From Semisulcospira habei (taxonomy: Eukaryota > Mollusca > Gastropoda > Semisulcospiridae), in NCBI GenBank assembly GCA_036245525.1, contig BTPG01000007.1, forward strand, positions 121,445,694-121,509,693: DNA of 64,000 bases, in the 5' to 3' direction. Below are positions 10,901-21,742 of this stretch, piece by piece. The notes under the pieces were generated by a model. The model was given only the letters and a program-made list of their open reading frames with translations, was not told the origin of the DNA and searched no databases. Each line of letters starts with the position of its first letter. Positions within the stretch are counted from its first letter, which is position 1. Position numbers and translations under genes: made by a program.

Positions 10901-11989
10901 GCCATGCCTGAAGCATATTGCGCTTAGTCACCAACAGCGACCACCTGAAGCCAGAAGAGATTGGCATTGATATTGTTCCGCCATTCTCCCGGCACCATTT
11001 GGCGGTTTTTCACCCTGTTCGTAGTCAACTGCCCCAGGTCCACAGTAGCGCTGATCTCTTGCATCTCTCATGAAGTTGTGGAGGACAAGAGTGGCGAGTA
11101 CAAGCTTTTTCGCATGGTCAGGTGCAAGCTTTATAGCAGAATGCGCCTTGCTCTGCTCAACCTGTAGTTAAACACCTTTTTGTCTTGGCTGAGGCCTCTT
11201 TCCAGGTATGGCTTCATGAGCTTTGGGGAGAGTCCGAAGGCAGAGTCAGCCACAATGAGGCTGGGTATGGGGACATTTGTGTTTGGAGTTGACCGCGCTG
11301 GTGGGAAGTTGAGTCTGTCATCCTCCAGGTCGCGCTTCAGCTTGGAATCGTTCCAGATGGCAGCATCGCCAACCTTTCCCTGAGCACCAACCTCAAAATA
11401 TTGAAATTTGTAGGTGGCATCCACAAGGGCAAACAATACTATGCTGTGAAATCCACAGTAATTGTAATACAATGATCCACCATTGCGGGGACATTGTATG
11501 CGGACGTGCTTGCCGTCCAGAGCTCCGATACACTGCGAGAAATTCCACTTGCGATGGAACTTGTGCTGGATCTCCTTCCACTGTCCCTCAGTGCTTGGCG
11601 TCTGCACAACATTTAAGAAAAGCATAATACATCAGACATTTCATCATGTAATTGCCAAAAAGCTTATGCTGTTTTGTTTTGTTTTTCTTCAGATTGACAT
11701 TGCATCTACATCATCAACCGTACATGAAGATGAGTGCAGCCCCTACAGTGGTTGCAGTGCCGACAGTCAACTGTTGACCGACAGGATCCAAGCCGCACAG
11801 CGGACAACTGATGAGCAGAACCCTGAAGTGGCTGGACTGATTTACATCACTACCCCCATCAAAAAAAGCGAGTGTTCAGAAGCAAGACCCTTTCCAAGCC
11901 ACCAAAGACGCTGCACTAGGTTTCCGCTACCATCTGACAAGAGAGGAAAAGCCAAACACCAGGAGACCCGCAGCACAACTACGCTCTGA
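7968..11989 (+). CDS. Harbinger accessory MADF (Myb/SANT-like) DNA-binding protein
   Basis: Three exons: 7968-8142, 10593-10815 and 11693-11989. ATG 7968 follows AACAACC. Exon 1 reads LELFIDVWEAHPCLWDAACK and then EYRNRM. Exon 2 continues after a GTAAGT donor and TTTTCAG acceptor as EDVKRKLESLKSYRRLKKQK. Together they give the MADF pattern (acidic helix, P-x-LW-D, then LR.xY/R). A T9 run near 10727 puts exon 2 one base out of frame; the alternative frame reads FFGRVEYNGSTV to a GTAAGT donor at 10816. Exon 3 is low-complexity and ends at a stop at 11989. In PIF/Harbinger elements such proteins bind DNA and help import the transposase into the nucleus. The function is inferred from the family; the gene is probably slightly broken. 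Confidence 0.7.
8143..9196. other. Intronic sequence without recognised feature
   Basis: Lies in the first intron of the MADF gene. AT-rich unique-looking sequence; I see no conserved frame or repeat. Confidence 0.4.
9197..9575 (+). mobile_element. SINE, GGGACGTTAAGCAATGTACA family
   Basis: Begins near GGCCCCACCCGGGTCAGCC and ends GGGACGTTAAGCAATGTACA with an ACCAACCAAC tail. About 70-80 percent of its length matches the copies at 12827, 28764 and 825. There is no convincing tRNA head, so the promoter origin is unresolved. It lies in an intron of the Harbinger MADF gene. Confidence 0.8.
9576..10396. other. Harbinger intronic sequence, nothing recognised
   Basis: No coding or repeat signal identified, apart from a G-rich segment near 9940-10010. 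Confidence 0.35.
10397..10490. mobile_element. Palindromic MITE, family P1 (copy a, decayed)
   Basis: The stem runs from CTAGTTCAAGGGTGGTGCC to GGCACCACCTTGAACTATC around a GCC...GGC-type centre. Same hairpin family as at 22548, 23026 and others. Clear TTAA ends are not visible. Confidence 0.7.
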
Positions 11990-12637
11990 CTGGCAGACCG
12001 ATTAAACCAACTAAAAAGTCTAAAACGCAGAACTATGGTTAAACACAAAATTGACAGCATAATCCACGATGCCTTTCTGGAAGAAATATCAGAAGAATAA
12101 AGTATTTCACTTCAGTCACATCTCAACATTTGTGTGGTAGGTGTGTGCACAAAACTGGTCAAGGCGTATAAAGTTTTACACTTTTAATTTGGTTTACGCA
12201 GCCTGCCACAGACTTTCTTAAAATAAAAAAAGGTTCAAAAACTGTGTGCGCTATGGTTCTGAACTTTGGCGCACAAAACAAAGACAACATATGGAATGTT
12301 CAGGCAAAGTTTTATCTTCATAAATGAAATAATTTTATGGTTATGAGACATGCATTCCAAAAAGTATGTATTTATTTCCCCCCCCCCCCCCCCACAACCA
12401 TGTCACAACCTATACATCAGCTAAAATAGCTAGAAACAAAGTAGGAGGATAATACTACACAATAAAGCATGATATGTATCGGTGTGACACGGAAATGGAT
12501 CTTGCCATGCGCCGCATTGTTGTCCAAATTTTTTTTAATGTATCTATTTATTTACATTAAAATATTTATTTATTTATTTTTTTTTTTTTTTTGGGGGGGG
12601 GGGAGGCGGGGGGTGCGGGAAGGGGGAGGGGGGGGGA
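11990..12637. other. AT-rich spacer with homopolymer tracts
   Basis: Within transposase intron 3. A C15 tract near 12379, a T-rich then G-rich tract at 12577-12635. No gene recognised. Confidence 0.5.
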
Positions 12638-14030
12638 GGCTCACGTGTGCATCAAAAGTGAGGCTATGTTCTGGCCAGCAGTCCGTCCGCCGTCGTCCGT
12701 GGTAAACTTTAACGTTGGCATTTCCTCGGAGACTATTCAAACCACAGTCCTCAAACTTGGCCCAAGGATACTTTGTGACAAGACCTGTCTAAACATACAA
12801 ATTCGAGTGACTCCTCACAAAGGTCGCACCCCCACCCGGGTCTGCCCTGGGGGACTTGGGTGGGGTTAACTACTTTTAGTTACCAGGGTCACCCTGGTCA
12901 GCCCCACAGGGTGGGTTTTTCCCTCTATTATAGGGCATGTGTTTCTGTCTACCTGTATTTTCCTTTTTTAAACTCTCCCTACTGTCTGCGCTGCCTGTAG
13001 CTGTTGATATTGGATGTGTGTTGCTAAATGGTTTTAGCTTTATTTAGGCCCCATGTCGTAGGTTTATTTAACGTATTAGACCGGCTGGCGACATGCATTC
13101 AATATTCTGTTTGTTTTGGGGTTTTTTTCACAAGCAGTGCTGGCACGTCCTGAGAAAGTCTTGTTGCTGTCGGGACGTTAAGCAATGTACAATCAATCAC
13201 TCACAAAGGTTACAGGTCAGAAAATAGGTAACAAAATAGGTATATTTGTACATAAATTATGATTTCTTAAATACTGTTCACAACTTCTACCCGAACTTGG
13301 TACTTATATACCTTTCTATGCATACTGTTTTGGTTGATTCAGATTTGGTTGGAAAGGTCAAGGGTCACAAGAGCTCAGGAATTAGGTCCCAAATAACCAT
13401 ATTTTAACAATAGACGTTTTGTTTCTCAATTATTTTTCACAACTTCAAACCCAAACTTGCTACAGAGATACCTGATGGTAAGACCTAGCTATGCATTACT
13501 AATTTGGATGGCCCCTCGGAAAGGTCAAGGATCAGAAGAGCTCAGAAAATAGGTCCAAGATAGCCATATATTGACGAGATATTTTTTGTACTTCTCAAAT
13601 ACTATTCACAATTTCAAACCCAAATTTGGTACAGACATACCTGATGGTAAGACCTAACTATGCATTCTAATTCGGCTGGCCTTTTAGAAAGGTCAAGGGT
13701 CAGAAGAGGTCGGCAAATGTGTGTAGAATGCCAATATTTGATAAAATTGTAGGTATTATCAACATTTTTACATTTTTTTCTATACAATTTGGCACAAACG
13801 TAGCTGATGATAAGACCTTCCTATGCATACTAATTTTGTGGACTCATCGCAAAGGTCAAGGGTCACTGGAGTGGGTGTGGGTGACAGATAAGAAATGCTT
13901 TCATTTTGAGAAAACGTGGATTTTGCTGGTGCAGAAGCCAACCATTTCTTTTTTGTCACAAAGGTCCCACATTAATATCGGTCATACACTTGAGCCATAA
14001 TGGCTTTGCCTTTCTTGTTTACCATAACAT
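12638..14030 (+). repeat. Dispersed repeat with ~165-bp internal period
   Basis: Starts GGCTCACGTGTGCATCAAAA, passes through a TCCGTCCGCCGTCGTCCGTG segment, then carries tandem units marked by AAAGGTCAAGGGTCA at about 13353, 13519, 13687 and 13850. A SINE interrupts it at 12827-13200. Related segments are inverted at 15700-16530 and occur at 59200-60740 and 61660-62020. No coding capacity is seen; the superfamily is unknown. Confidence 0.7.
12827..13200 (+). mobile_element. SINE, GGGACGTTAAGCAATGTACA family
   Basis: Starts CCCCCACCCGGGTCTGCCC, ends GGGACGTTAAGCAATGTACA then ATCAATCACTCAC. The short direct repeat CTCACAAAGGT occurs at both borders (12812 and about 13199), consistent with a target duplication inside the 165-bp-periodic repeat. 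Confidence 0.8.
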
Positions 14031-15145
14031 GACTATGATACACAGGAACTATTGCAGATACACTTTTCTAACTATTCCTTTTATGTTCAGCATGCTTTTC
14101 TACTTAGTTTCTATCTGTTTTAGAGGGTGCACAGGCTCCTTGTTGTGACATGCTTTGGGAGGCAATGAAAATTGGGTTCTGGAAGAGCCCTTTTGCAAAT
14201 AAGTGAACAATTCTTTTTCTTACCTTCAAATGTTTGTCCTTCAAATCATTGAAGATAGGAAGGCATGTTTCTGGGATGATGTATGCTAAAGTGGACACCG
14301 GTATACAGAACAGGAAAAACAGCTTGTTGTAAGATCCTCCTGTACACACAATCATAAAAAACTTCTTTGTAATTTAGAAATAGTACCAAGCTATCCACAG
14401 AATATAATGTCATTATATCTTGCATCATGGTGACAGGACACAGCAGAATGCCTGAGACATGATATATGTGTTCAATCTCTTCTTTTGGAGAAGTGATGCT
14501 TCTCTTTTTATACATCACATCTCATAAATACAGTGTGTGGGTGTGACTGTAGTTGTTACATGGAGGTAGATGTTAACCATATCACTCCTTGTTCCCAGAT
14601 GCTGTAAACTACCCAGTTTCCTCACATGTGGTTTTGCTTAACATAAGTTTGCACTGATTTTGTTTTGAGAGAAAAATTAACATCTTCCACTTGAAACAGT
14701 GCGGGCAAACAACAATGTTCCAACAAGATCTTGGTGTTATCTATCGGCCATGCATGTCTATACATCACACCCAAACTGTTTCACACGGCTGCATTTGTTC
14801 TGTTGGCGAAAGCGCTACGAGAATCGTTGGTGTGTAAGACATTGGGATGATTTAGTTTACCGAGTATCAAAACACATTACTCAGTTGGTGTCACAAAACC
14901 ATTGTGGGTCAAAAAATGAACCTTAACATTATTCCCCCCTCCCCCCACGCACACAAAGACAAAAAAAAAAGGTTTGTTTAGTGTTTCATCAGTTTGAGAA
15001 ATAGGGTAGGTAGGTGTTTTTTTCCCCCGCGTTTTTATTTTAAATTGAAGACAGCAATGTTTTAATACTTGCCATGTTTCGTCTGTGAATGTGCATAAAT
15101 AAAACAGTCTATACTTTACCTTTCTGTTGTTTCACATGTTGTTAC

Positions 15146-15146
<1 letters not shown>

Positions 15147-15220
<74 letters not shown>
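15147..15220. repeat. (GT)n microsatellite
   Basis: About 36 uninterrupted GT dinucleotides in the first intron of the Harbinger transposase gene (between exons 1 and 2, in transposase orientation just before exon 2's downstream side). Confidence 0.9.
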
Positions 15221-15221
<1 letters not shown>

Positions 15222-15699
15222 TCCAGCTTCTGTGGCAGCTGATGTGCAAGCAAAGCAAAAGCTTTTTACCTCATAGGAGGTCACACGATTGAAAACTCAC
15301 ACAGTCCAATCACGTTCGAAACTAATAATGACTTGTTGTGGTCGCGTGCAGAGCGCACTGCTTCAACTCGTGTAAAATAAATCATAGATCATGAAAACTC
15401 CCAATATAAAACAAGCATGATTTACATGTAGTGTACAAGTTTACACAAATACTGAAAATTGAAATACCTTCAGCCAAACAACGAAGCGTAACAGCCAGTT
15501 GTTCTTCAGGGGCGATAGAGTCCTTGAAGTTGGTGTCTTCTTTCGATAAAGCAGGTCCAACAGTGTGCAGGAGTTCATCAAACGTGTCGCCATTCATCCG
15601 AAAAAACTTGTGCAGGTACTTGGGATCCTAATAAACATTAATTTACCTAACAATCGTTTGGCATATTTTTGTCATGGAATGCTAGTAACAACTGGTACT

Positions 15700-16530
15700 T
15701 TATTTCACAATTTTTATTACAACAAGAAAGGCAGAGCCATTATGGCTCACGTGTACGATCGATTTACATATGTGTGGTCTTTGTGACAATAAGTAAAGGG
15801 CTGGCTTCTGCAAGCATTGTTCACATCTATCACACACCTGTCAACCCACCCCCCTCCCTCCCCCCCTCCCCCCCCCCCCCCACTGACCCTTGACCACTAA
15901 AGTAGTATGCACTGGAAGGTCTTATCATCGGCAACCTTTGTAGCACATTTGAATGAATAATTTATAAATATATTCATGATAACTACAATTTTATCAAAAT
16001 TTGCCATTTTACAAACATTTATTAGCCTCTTGTGACCCTTGACCTTTCCGACGGGGCATCGTATTCGTATGCATAGATAGTTCTTAACTACAGGTGTACC
16101 AAATTTGGGTTTGAAGTTGTGAGTACTATTGAGAAAATAACGTCTTGTGTCAAAATATGGCTCTTGTGACCTTTGACCTTTCCGAAGAATCAACCACATT
16201 AGTATGCATAGCAATGTTTTACCATCAGGTATCTTTGTACCATGTTTGGGTTTGAAGTTGTGAATAGCATTGGAGAAAAAATAACATAATTATGTCAAAA
16301 TATAGTTATTGTTCACGTATTTTCTGATTTCCAATGACCTATGTGAGAGGTCACTGCAATTGGTAAGTTTAGTAAGGTCTTGCCACAAAGTATCCTTGGG
16401 CCAAGTTTGATGACTGTGGTTTGAATAGTCTCCGAGGAAATGCCAACGTTAAAGTTTACCACGGACGACGGCGGACGAATTACTGGCAACGAACATAGGC
16501 TCACTTTTGCTTTGCATGTGAGCCAAAAAT
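15700..16530 (-). repeat. Dispersed 165-bp-periodic repeat, inverted copy
   Basis: Reverse-complement counterpart of 12638-14030. Motifs GACCCTTGACC (15887), GACCCTTGACCTTTCCG (16033) and GACCTTTGACCTTTCCG (16170) lead to the terminal GAACATAGGCTCACTTTTGC and end near CATGTGAGCC. It contains a C-rich run at 15848-15882. With 12638-14030 it forms a large inverted pair about 1.7 kb apart. Confidence 0.7.
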
Positions 16531-16672
16531 GACGAGAGATAATGGACTAAATTTGCAATACAATACAAAGTTCATCACTTACTGGTTCAACTTCAAGTAA
16601 ATTAGAATTTTCATCCCATTTCAAACTCCAAGAGGGAATGTTTATATATAAATATTATATTATATTATTATA

Positions 16673-17260
16673 ATGACAGGTCAGATTACAGATGAGGACG
16701 ACAGACACTATCGACAGGAGATCGACGACTGTGTAAAGTGGTGCGATAGAAACTATCTTCAGTTACATGTTGGCAAGACAAAAGAGATGGTTATAGATTT
16801 CAGGATACTCAAACATCATCCCCATCCTGTTGTCATCAAGGAAACAGAAGTTGAGCGTGTTGAGTCCTACAAGTATTTAGGTGTTCTTTTTGACAATGCG
16901 CTTAACTGGAAACAAAACACAGATGCTTTTGTGAAAAAAACAGCATGTAAGCACTCAGCTTTTACAGATGTTTTACTGCTCCAGTATTGTTTGCGTTCTA
17001 ACTTTTGGACTGACGTGCTGGGGTAGAAATATATGTAAAAGAGATGAAGATCGTCTTGACAAAGTAATCAAAAAGGGGGCGGGGTGATTGGTAGGGCACA
17101 GGATACTATATGAATTTGACAGCAGACATATTGAACGAAGTGGCAGACTTCGAGTACCCAAAAGTAGTACATCACGTTATCATGGGTTATGCCAACTCTT
17201 TTTTCCCTCAGGCTGTTACCCTTTTCAACAGTAATATCAGTTGATAGTGTCTGTCAACAG
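16673..17260 (+). pseudogene. LINE reverse transcriptase C-terminal fragment
   Basis: The frame reads HYRQEIDDCVKWCDRNYLQL, then KTKEMVIDF and VESYKYLGVLFDNALNWK. This is the region after the catalytic motif of CR1/L2/Rex1-type reverse transcriptases. The frame breaks near 16950 and a remnant continues. It lies within the Harbinger element. Confidence 0.75.
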
Positions 17261-17394
17261 TAATATTCCAAACATAATAAAAATGATCGCGCCAGCACAG
17301 ATCATGAAATTAACCTGAGCTGAAAACTATAAAAACAATACTTGAATGACCATGAATCATCGTAATAAAACATGATCTACCTGTTCAATCAGCT

Positions 17395-17546
17395 CTTGAA
17401 CCAGTGAATGAAATGCCCCCAAATCCTGCCTCCGGAGAACGTATGGTAATGTTGCCTTCCTTCCTCTGGCGCTTGAACCAGTGCCAATGAAATGCCCCAA
17501 ACTCGTGCCTCCGGAGAATGTATGGTAATGTTGCCTTCCTCTGGCG
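17395..17546 (-). repeat. Tandem duplication in transposase exon 1
   Basis: Units 17395-17471 (77 bp) and 17472-17546 (75 bp) both run from CTTGAACCAGTG to CTCTGGCG. They duplicate codons for the GAFH-x-LV conserved block of the Harbinger N-terminus and put it out of frame. Confidence 0.85.
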
Positions 17547-18179
17547 CTGACTTTGTTTGTCTTTCACAGCTTTGTACATCAACAAAACCACTACAAAATC
17601 TTCCAAATCGCGAAGCGGCATTGCGGTAGCCATGTTTACTGTCGCAGACCAACTTCCGCCGAGCCAAACAATTCTGGTTTGCTGAAGTTCGCCTAGGTTC
17701 GTTCAGGTTCGTTCAACCTCAATTAAGAAACAGACCAAAAGATCGCCGATCTTCTCCGATCTAGGTTTGCCGATCAAAAGTTTGTCCAATTAAGAACATG
17801 CTTTAGCTGCACGGAGAAGTTGACAGTAGCACGCACGGACGCGACAGGAAGTGGAGCACACAATCGGCACGGTTTTGCTGTGTTTCCACCAACTTTGCAA
17901 CTGTGTAACTTAAACAGATTCTACTGTGCTACTGGACTCTGATATTTTGTTGGACTCTTTTGGATGTTTTTTTTGTTTTTGTTTTTTTGTGTTATTATTG
18001 CAGACCTTTAAGCAACATGTGTTCAAACAACTGGGTTTTGATAATTTGCTTGTAAAGAAAATATTCCAGTGTCAAGTGAAGTCAATTGGATGTATTGTGC
18101 TAGATGTCATCATTGGCTTGCAGTTCCCAGACATTAGAAAATAAATTAAAACAAAATAGAGAACGGCACAAAATGACAC

Positions 18180-18385
18180 TTAACTCCTTCACTGCCAGTG
18201 GACGTAGTTTGCGTTTCTGCGTTTATTGTAACGCCAGAGTCGCAACCGTCCACGTAACATGAATACAAATTGGTGTCAGCAAGAGGCATATATCTTCATG
18301 AGCCCCCGCAACTGCGGGGGCTCATGAGGATCTATGTCTCTTGCAGTTGTATTGTGTTCACCTATTCTCGGTAGTTAAGGGGTTG
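18180..18385. mobile_element. Palindromic MITE, family P2 (copy a)
   Basis: Begins TTAACTCCTTCACTGCCAG. The central hairpin has arms AAGAGGCATATATCTTCATG / CATGAGGATCTATGTCTCTT around GAGCCCCCGCAACTGCGGGG. It ends near GGTAGTTAAGGGGTT. Terminal TTAA with C-rich inverted ends suggests a piggyBac-like non-autonomous element; no transposase source is seen. Confidence 0.8.
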
Positions 18386-18555
18386 CAAGAGATAAAGATA
18401 TCACACATCTGACCAATTGAATATTATTATAGTACACCTGCATCATCACATCAAACAAAACAGTGACACATGAGTATTCTATTATTTCTGTTTTACAAAA
18501 CATGAAACAATTACAACACTCCTGTTCATGCTCCACATGATCAATTAATGACGAT

Positions 18556-18616
18556 GATGATGATAATAATAATAATGATAAAAATGTTGACAACAACAAT
18601 AATAATAATAATAACG

Positions 18617-18658
<42 letters not shown>

Positions 18659-18675
18659 TAATAATAATAATAACA
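18556..18675. repeat. (TAA)n / (GAT)n microsatellite
   Basis: Long run of AAT/ATA trinucleotides with GATGAT at its left edge. Open frames here are artefacts of the repeat. Confidence 0.9.
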
Positions 18676-18859
18676 TCGTATATTTTTATTCTGCTGATAG
18701 TTTTCGGCAGTCTTTGAAGACGCATTTATTCCTGTAAACAAACATTCACTGCAATAATTCTTCTGTTTGTCAACATTTTGTTGTCAGTGAGGGTTGTCAA
18801 GTGTGTGTGAGGGGAGTGGGTGTCGGGGAAGAGCGGGTGGGTAGGCTCGATGGGATGGG

Positions 18860-19480
18860 GAGGATCGGTGCGAATCAAGCGCGAGTCTCCAGCATGCTTG
18901 GGTGGGTAGATACTAACAGGTTTTTACATCAGTGTTTAGGTGATATTTAGAATCTCACTCACTCACTCACTCACTCACTCACTCACTCACTCACTCACTC
19001 ACTCACTCACTCACACTCACTCACTCACTCACTCACTCACTCACACTCACTCACTCACTCACTCACTCACTCACTCACTCACTCACTCACTCAAATCCTC
19101 CTGAGCCGCAACGGTGCGATCGAGCGTGAATCTCCAGCATGCTTGGGTGGGTAGATACTAACAGGTTTTTACATCAGTGTTTAGGTGATATTTAGAATTT
19201 CACTCACTCACTCACTCACTCACTCACTCACTCACTCACTCACTCACTCACTCACTCACTCACTCACTCACTCACTCACTCACTCACTCACTCACTCACT
19301 CATATCCTCCAGAGCCGCAACGGTGCGATCGAGAGTGAATCTCCAGCATGCTTGGGTGGGTAGATACTAAGAGGTTTTTACATCAGTGTTTAGGTGATAT
19401 TTAGAATCTCACTCACTCACTCACTCACTCACTCACTCACTCACTCACTCACTCACTCACTCACAATCCTCCTGAGCCGT
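18860..19480. repeat. Composite minisatellite: (ACTC)n arrays with ~110-bp spacers
   Basis: Three ACTC arrays (about 18954-19093, 19200-19303, 19410-19464). Each is preceded by the same spacer containing CTCCAGCATGCTTGGGTGGG, TAGATACTAACAGG and ATCAGTGTTTAGGTGATATT. The higher-order unit is therefore spacer plus array, repeated in tandem with differing array lengths. Confidence 0.9.
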
Positions 19481-19483
19481 AAC

Positions 19484-19625
19484 AGGCGCGGATGGGCTCA
19501 TGAGGATCTATGCCTCTTACTGACACATATTTGAAACCACATTCTTCGGATGCTTGGGGCTCTTTGGCTTTGAAATAACAAAGATTAAAAACAATTAAAT
19601 CTGCGACCGCTGGCATGGAATGGGT
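19484..19625. mobile_element. Family P2 MITE, right half only (copy b)
   Basis: GGGCTCATGAGGATCTATGC plus CTCTTAC and the right flank to AATGGGTTAA are present. The left arm is absent next to the ACTC minisatellite. Confidence 0.55.
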
Positions 19626-19644
19626 TAAAAAAAACTGGCTCTTG

Positions 19645-19945
19645 TTAGTGAGTTTATGTCTTGCTCCAGAGACTAAGCAAGGTGCTCAGCTATAGGTGAG
19701 CACCTTACCTTTGCACATATAGCCACGACGCCCTACAGCAGGAGATGAATCGAGCATGATAATTTAAAGGTAATGCCAGATTAGCTTGGCGCCTTCTGGC
19801 GCCTAGCTAATCTGGTTCTACCCTTGAATTATCATGGCCAATACATCTCCTGCAACTGGTACATTGTCGTTTCGTGACACCTTCAAATTTGGGGTTAAAT
19901 GGGTTAGTGGATGGTGCAGGACTAAGCTCATACCGTGCAACTGGC
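19645..19945. mobile_element. Palindrome P5 split by P1 MITE (copy b)
   Basis: Left P5 piece: ACTAAGCAAGGTGCTCAGC. Right P5 piece: GGTGCAGGACTAAGCTCAT to GCAACTGGC (19915-19945). The complete P5 is at 33202. Between them sits a P1 hairpin, CATGATAATTTAAAGGTAAT to ATTATCATGG, with centre GGCGCCTTCTGGCGCC (about 19755-19840). One mobile palindrome appears to have inserted in another. Confidence 0.6.
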
Positions 19946-19989
19946 CCCTGATGAATAAAACAAAGAAATACAGCAATAGAAACCAAGTT

Positions 19990-21028
19990 TTAAACACATC
20001 ACACTAACAAGAGCGCGGAGTGCCCCATGGCTCTGTCCTGGGACCTCTTCTCTTTTGCATATTTATCAATGACCTGCCACTACCTTTCACGAGCGACAGA
20101 ATAGCTTGTGACTTGTTTGCCGATGACGCAACAATCCACACCCCCCGATAAGTGTCTTGAGTCTTTAAATGGTCGTTTGCAACAGGGACTGAGGGAAATT
20201 TCCAAATGGTGTGGAAAATAATGCAATGATCCTTACTCCCACCAAAACCGATGGCAACCCGTCAGAAGCATCAGCTCAAGCCAATTACGCTTAGCCTGGA
20301 AATCCAAGATCACACCATTACACAAGTAACTGAACATCGCCTACTTGGAGTTATTGTTGATAACCAGATGAAATAGCAATCTCACATCAATGCTGTCTGT
20401 AAAACTGTGTCCAGAAATGTTTTTATGGCTGTCTAAGCTAAAATATCTTATTGATGTCGACGCTCGCAAACTATTGTACAATGCCCATGTCAAATCCCAC
20501 ATCGATTATGCCTCCACGACATCGGGCGGCAGCGGTGACATACACTTGAAGAGGCTTAACTCCTTGCATCGCAGGGCAGTGAAGCTGATCCTACCTGACC
20601 GACAAATGAATTAAAAAAAAAACACTAAAAATGCTTCCTCTTGACAGGAACCATCTCTTTAACAAAGGGGTAGTCATGTATAAAATCTGGGATGAAATCC
20701 ACCCAGAATACTTGTGTAAGCTCTTTAGCAAGGCAGCTTCAGGTTATTCAACATCAAGGCGTAACTTCATCACACCACGCCCGCGGACTGATTTATTTAA
20801 AACCACCCTCTCTTTCTGGGGCGCCTCGTTTTGGAATAAACTGCCAGCGCACATAACACACTGACGCTGGTTCACTACCCTCTTTCAAGGAAAGCCTCTT
20901 CAAGTACCTGTTATCTAACAGCTCATTCACTGGTTAGGGTATCCCCATCGCCTCAAGCCTTGATATAAACCTCTGCGCGCACATGTGCGTGTATATGTGT
21001 GTGTGTGTGTGTGCGCGCGCGCGCGTGC

Positions 21029-21071
<43 letters not shown>

Positions 21072-21400
21072 AGTGCTGTTCGAGCGCGAGTGCGCGCGCG
21101 GAGTTGATTTCATTGAAAGAAGGAATTTTAAAGAATATCTTTTTTTTTCCGTTCACATTGTTAGCAATCATAATTGGTGCCCTCCATTTTGCCTTATTTA
21201 TCTTTTTGAATGACTTGTTATATTATGTGCACTTGTATGTTAGTAGCTTTGTACCTTTGTATGTTAGTAGCTTTGTACCTTTAGCAGAGTTGTACCTTTA
21301 TAGATTAGCGGCAACGGCAAGCGTGAAAAATGGCACATGTGCTAACTGCTTCTTCCGTTTAGAAATAAAGTTTCATTTCATATCATTTCATTTCAACTCA
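19990..21400 (+). mobile_element. CR1/L2-like LINE, decayed, same family as 53354-55383
   Basis: Begins within the reverse transcriptase at GTGCCCCATGGCTCTGTCCT ([13 protein letters not shown] region). It retains [14 protein letters not shown], LKYLIDVDARKLLYNAHVKS and IHLKRLNSLHRRA segments in shifting frames. The 3' UTR ends AGAAATAAAGTTTCATTTC with TCATTTCATTT repeats, matching the end of 53354-55383 in reverse. Many stops; not functional. A GT microsatellite lies inside (20997-21068). Confidence 0.8.
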
Positions 21401-21559
21401 CTCACTTATTCACTCACTCACGCGCGCGCGCACGCACGCACATACACAACCACACCCACCCACACATACTCACGAAAGCACGCACGCAGGGGCGGATCAT
21501 TCACTCACTCACTCACTCACTCACTCACTCACTCACTCACTCACTCACTCACTCACTCA

Positions 21560-21606
<47 letters not shown>

Positions 21607-21693
21607 CCACACACGCACACATACACACGAACGCACGCACACACCAGCACACGAGAACTCACTCACGCATGTACGCGCACGCACGCACACACA

Positions 21694-21740
<47 letters not shown>
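21396..21740. repeat. (ACTC)n and (CA)n simple-repeat block
   Basis: ACTC repeats at 21396-21422 and 21500-21562, CA repeats at 21563-21605 and 21685-21740, with irregular CACG spacers. The long frame over this block encodes only Thr/His/Ser repeats and is spurious. Confidence 0.9.

Positions 21741-21741
<1 letters not shown>

Positions 21742-21742
<1 letters not shown>

Larger units (their letters stand above)
10840..17633 (-). pseudogene. PIF/Harbinger DDE transposase, four exons, damaged
   Basis: Exons: 17381-17633, 15468-15627, 14224-14339 and about 10840-11601. Exon 1 starts MATAMPLRDLEDF but carries a 75-77 bp tandem duplication and a frameshift. Exon 2 reads YLHKFFRMNGDTFDELL. Exon 3 reads GGSYNKLFFLFCIPVSTLAY. 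Exon 4 reads CIGALDGKHVRI (first Asp) and LIVADSAFGLSPKLMKPY (second Asp). After NYRLSRARR the frame breaks and resumes at SAIKLAPDHAKKLVL, then LVLHNFMRD. The segment expected to carry the catalytic Glu is absent. A further frameshift precedes PGEWRNNINANLFWLQ. Splice sites between exons are canonical and phases agree. It would catalyse cut-and-paste transposition if intact. Confidence 0.85.
7682..17801. mobile_element. PIF/Harbinger DNA transposon, near complete (10.1 kb)
   Basis: The left end CGGCTGTTCTTAATTAGACG and right end TCCAATTAAGAACATGC are inverted termini. TTA target duplications are at 7679-7681 and 17803-17805. Inside are a MADF-domain gene on the plus strand (7968-11989) and a DDE transposase gene on the minus strand (10840-17633), the two-gene plan of this superfamily. 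Both subterminal regions are rich in GTTCG/CGAAC words. Later insertions inside it are two SINEs, a palindromic MITE, inverted copies of a 165-bp-periodic repeat, a GT microsatellite and a LINE fragment. Frameshifts in both genes suggest it is no longer autonomous. Confidence 0.85.
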
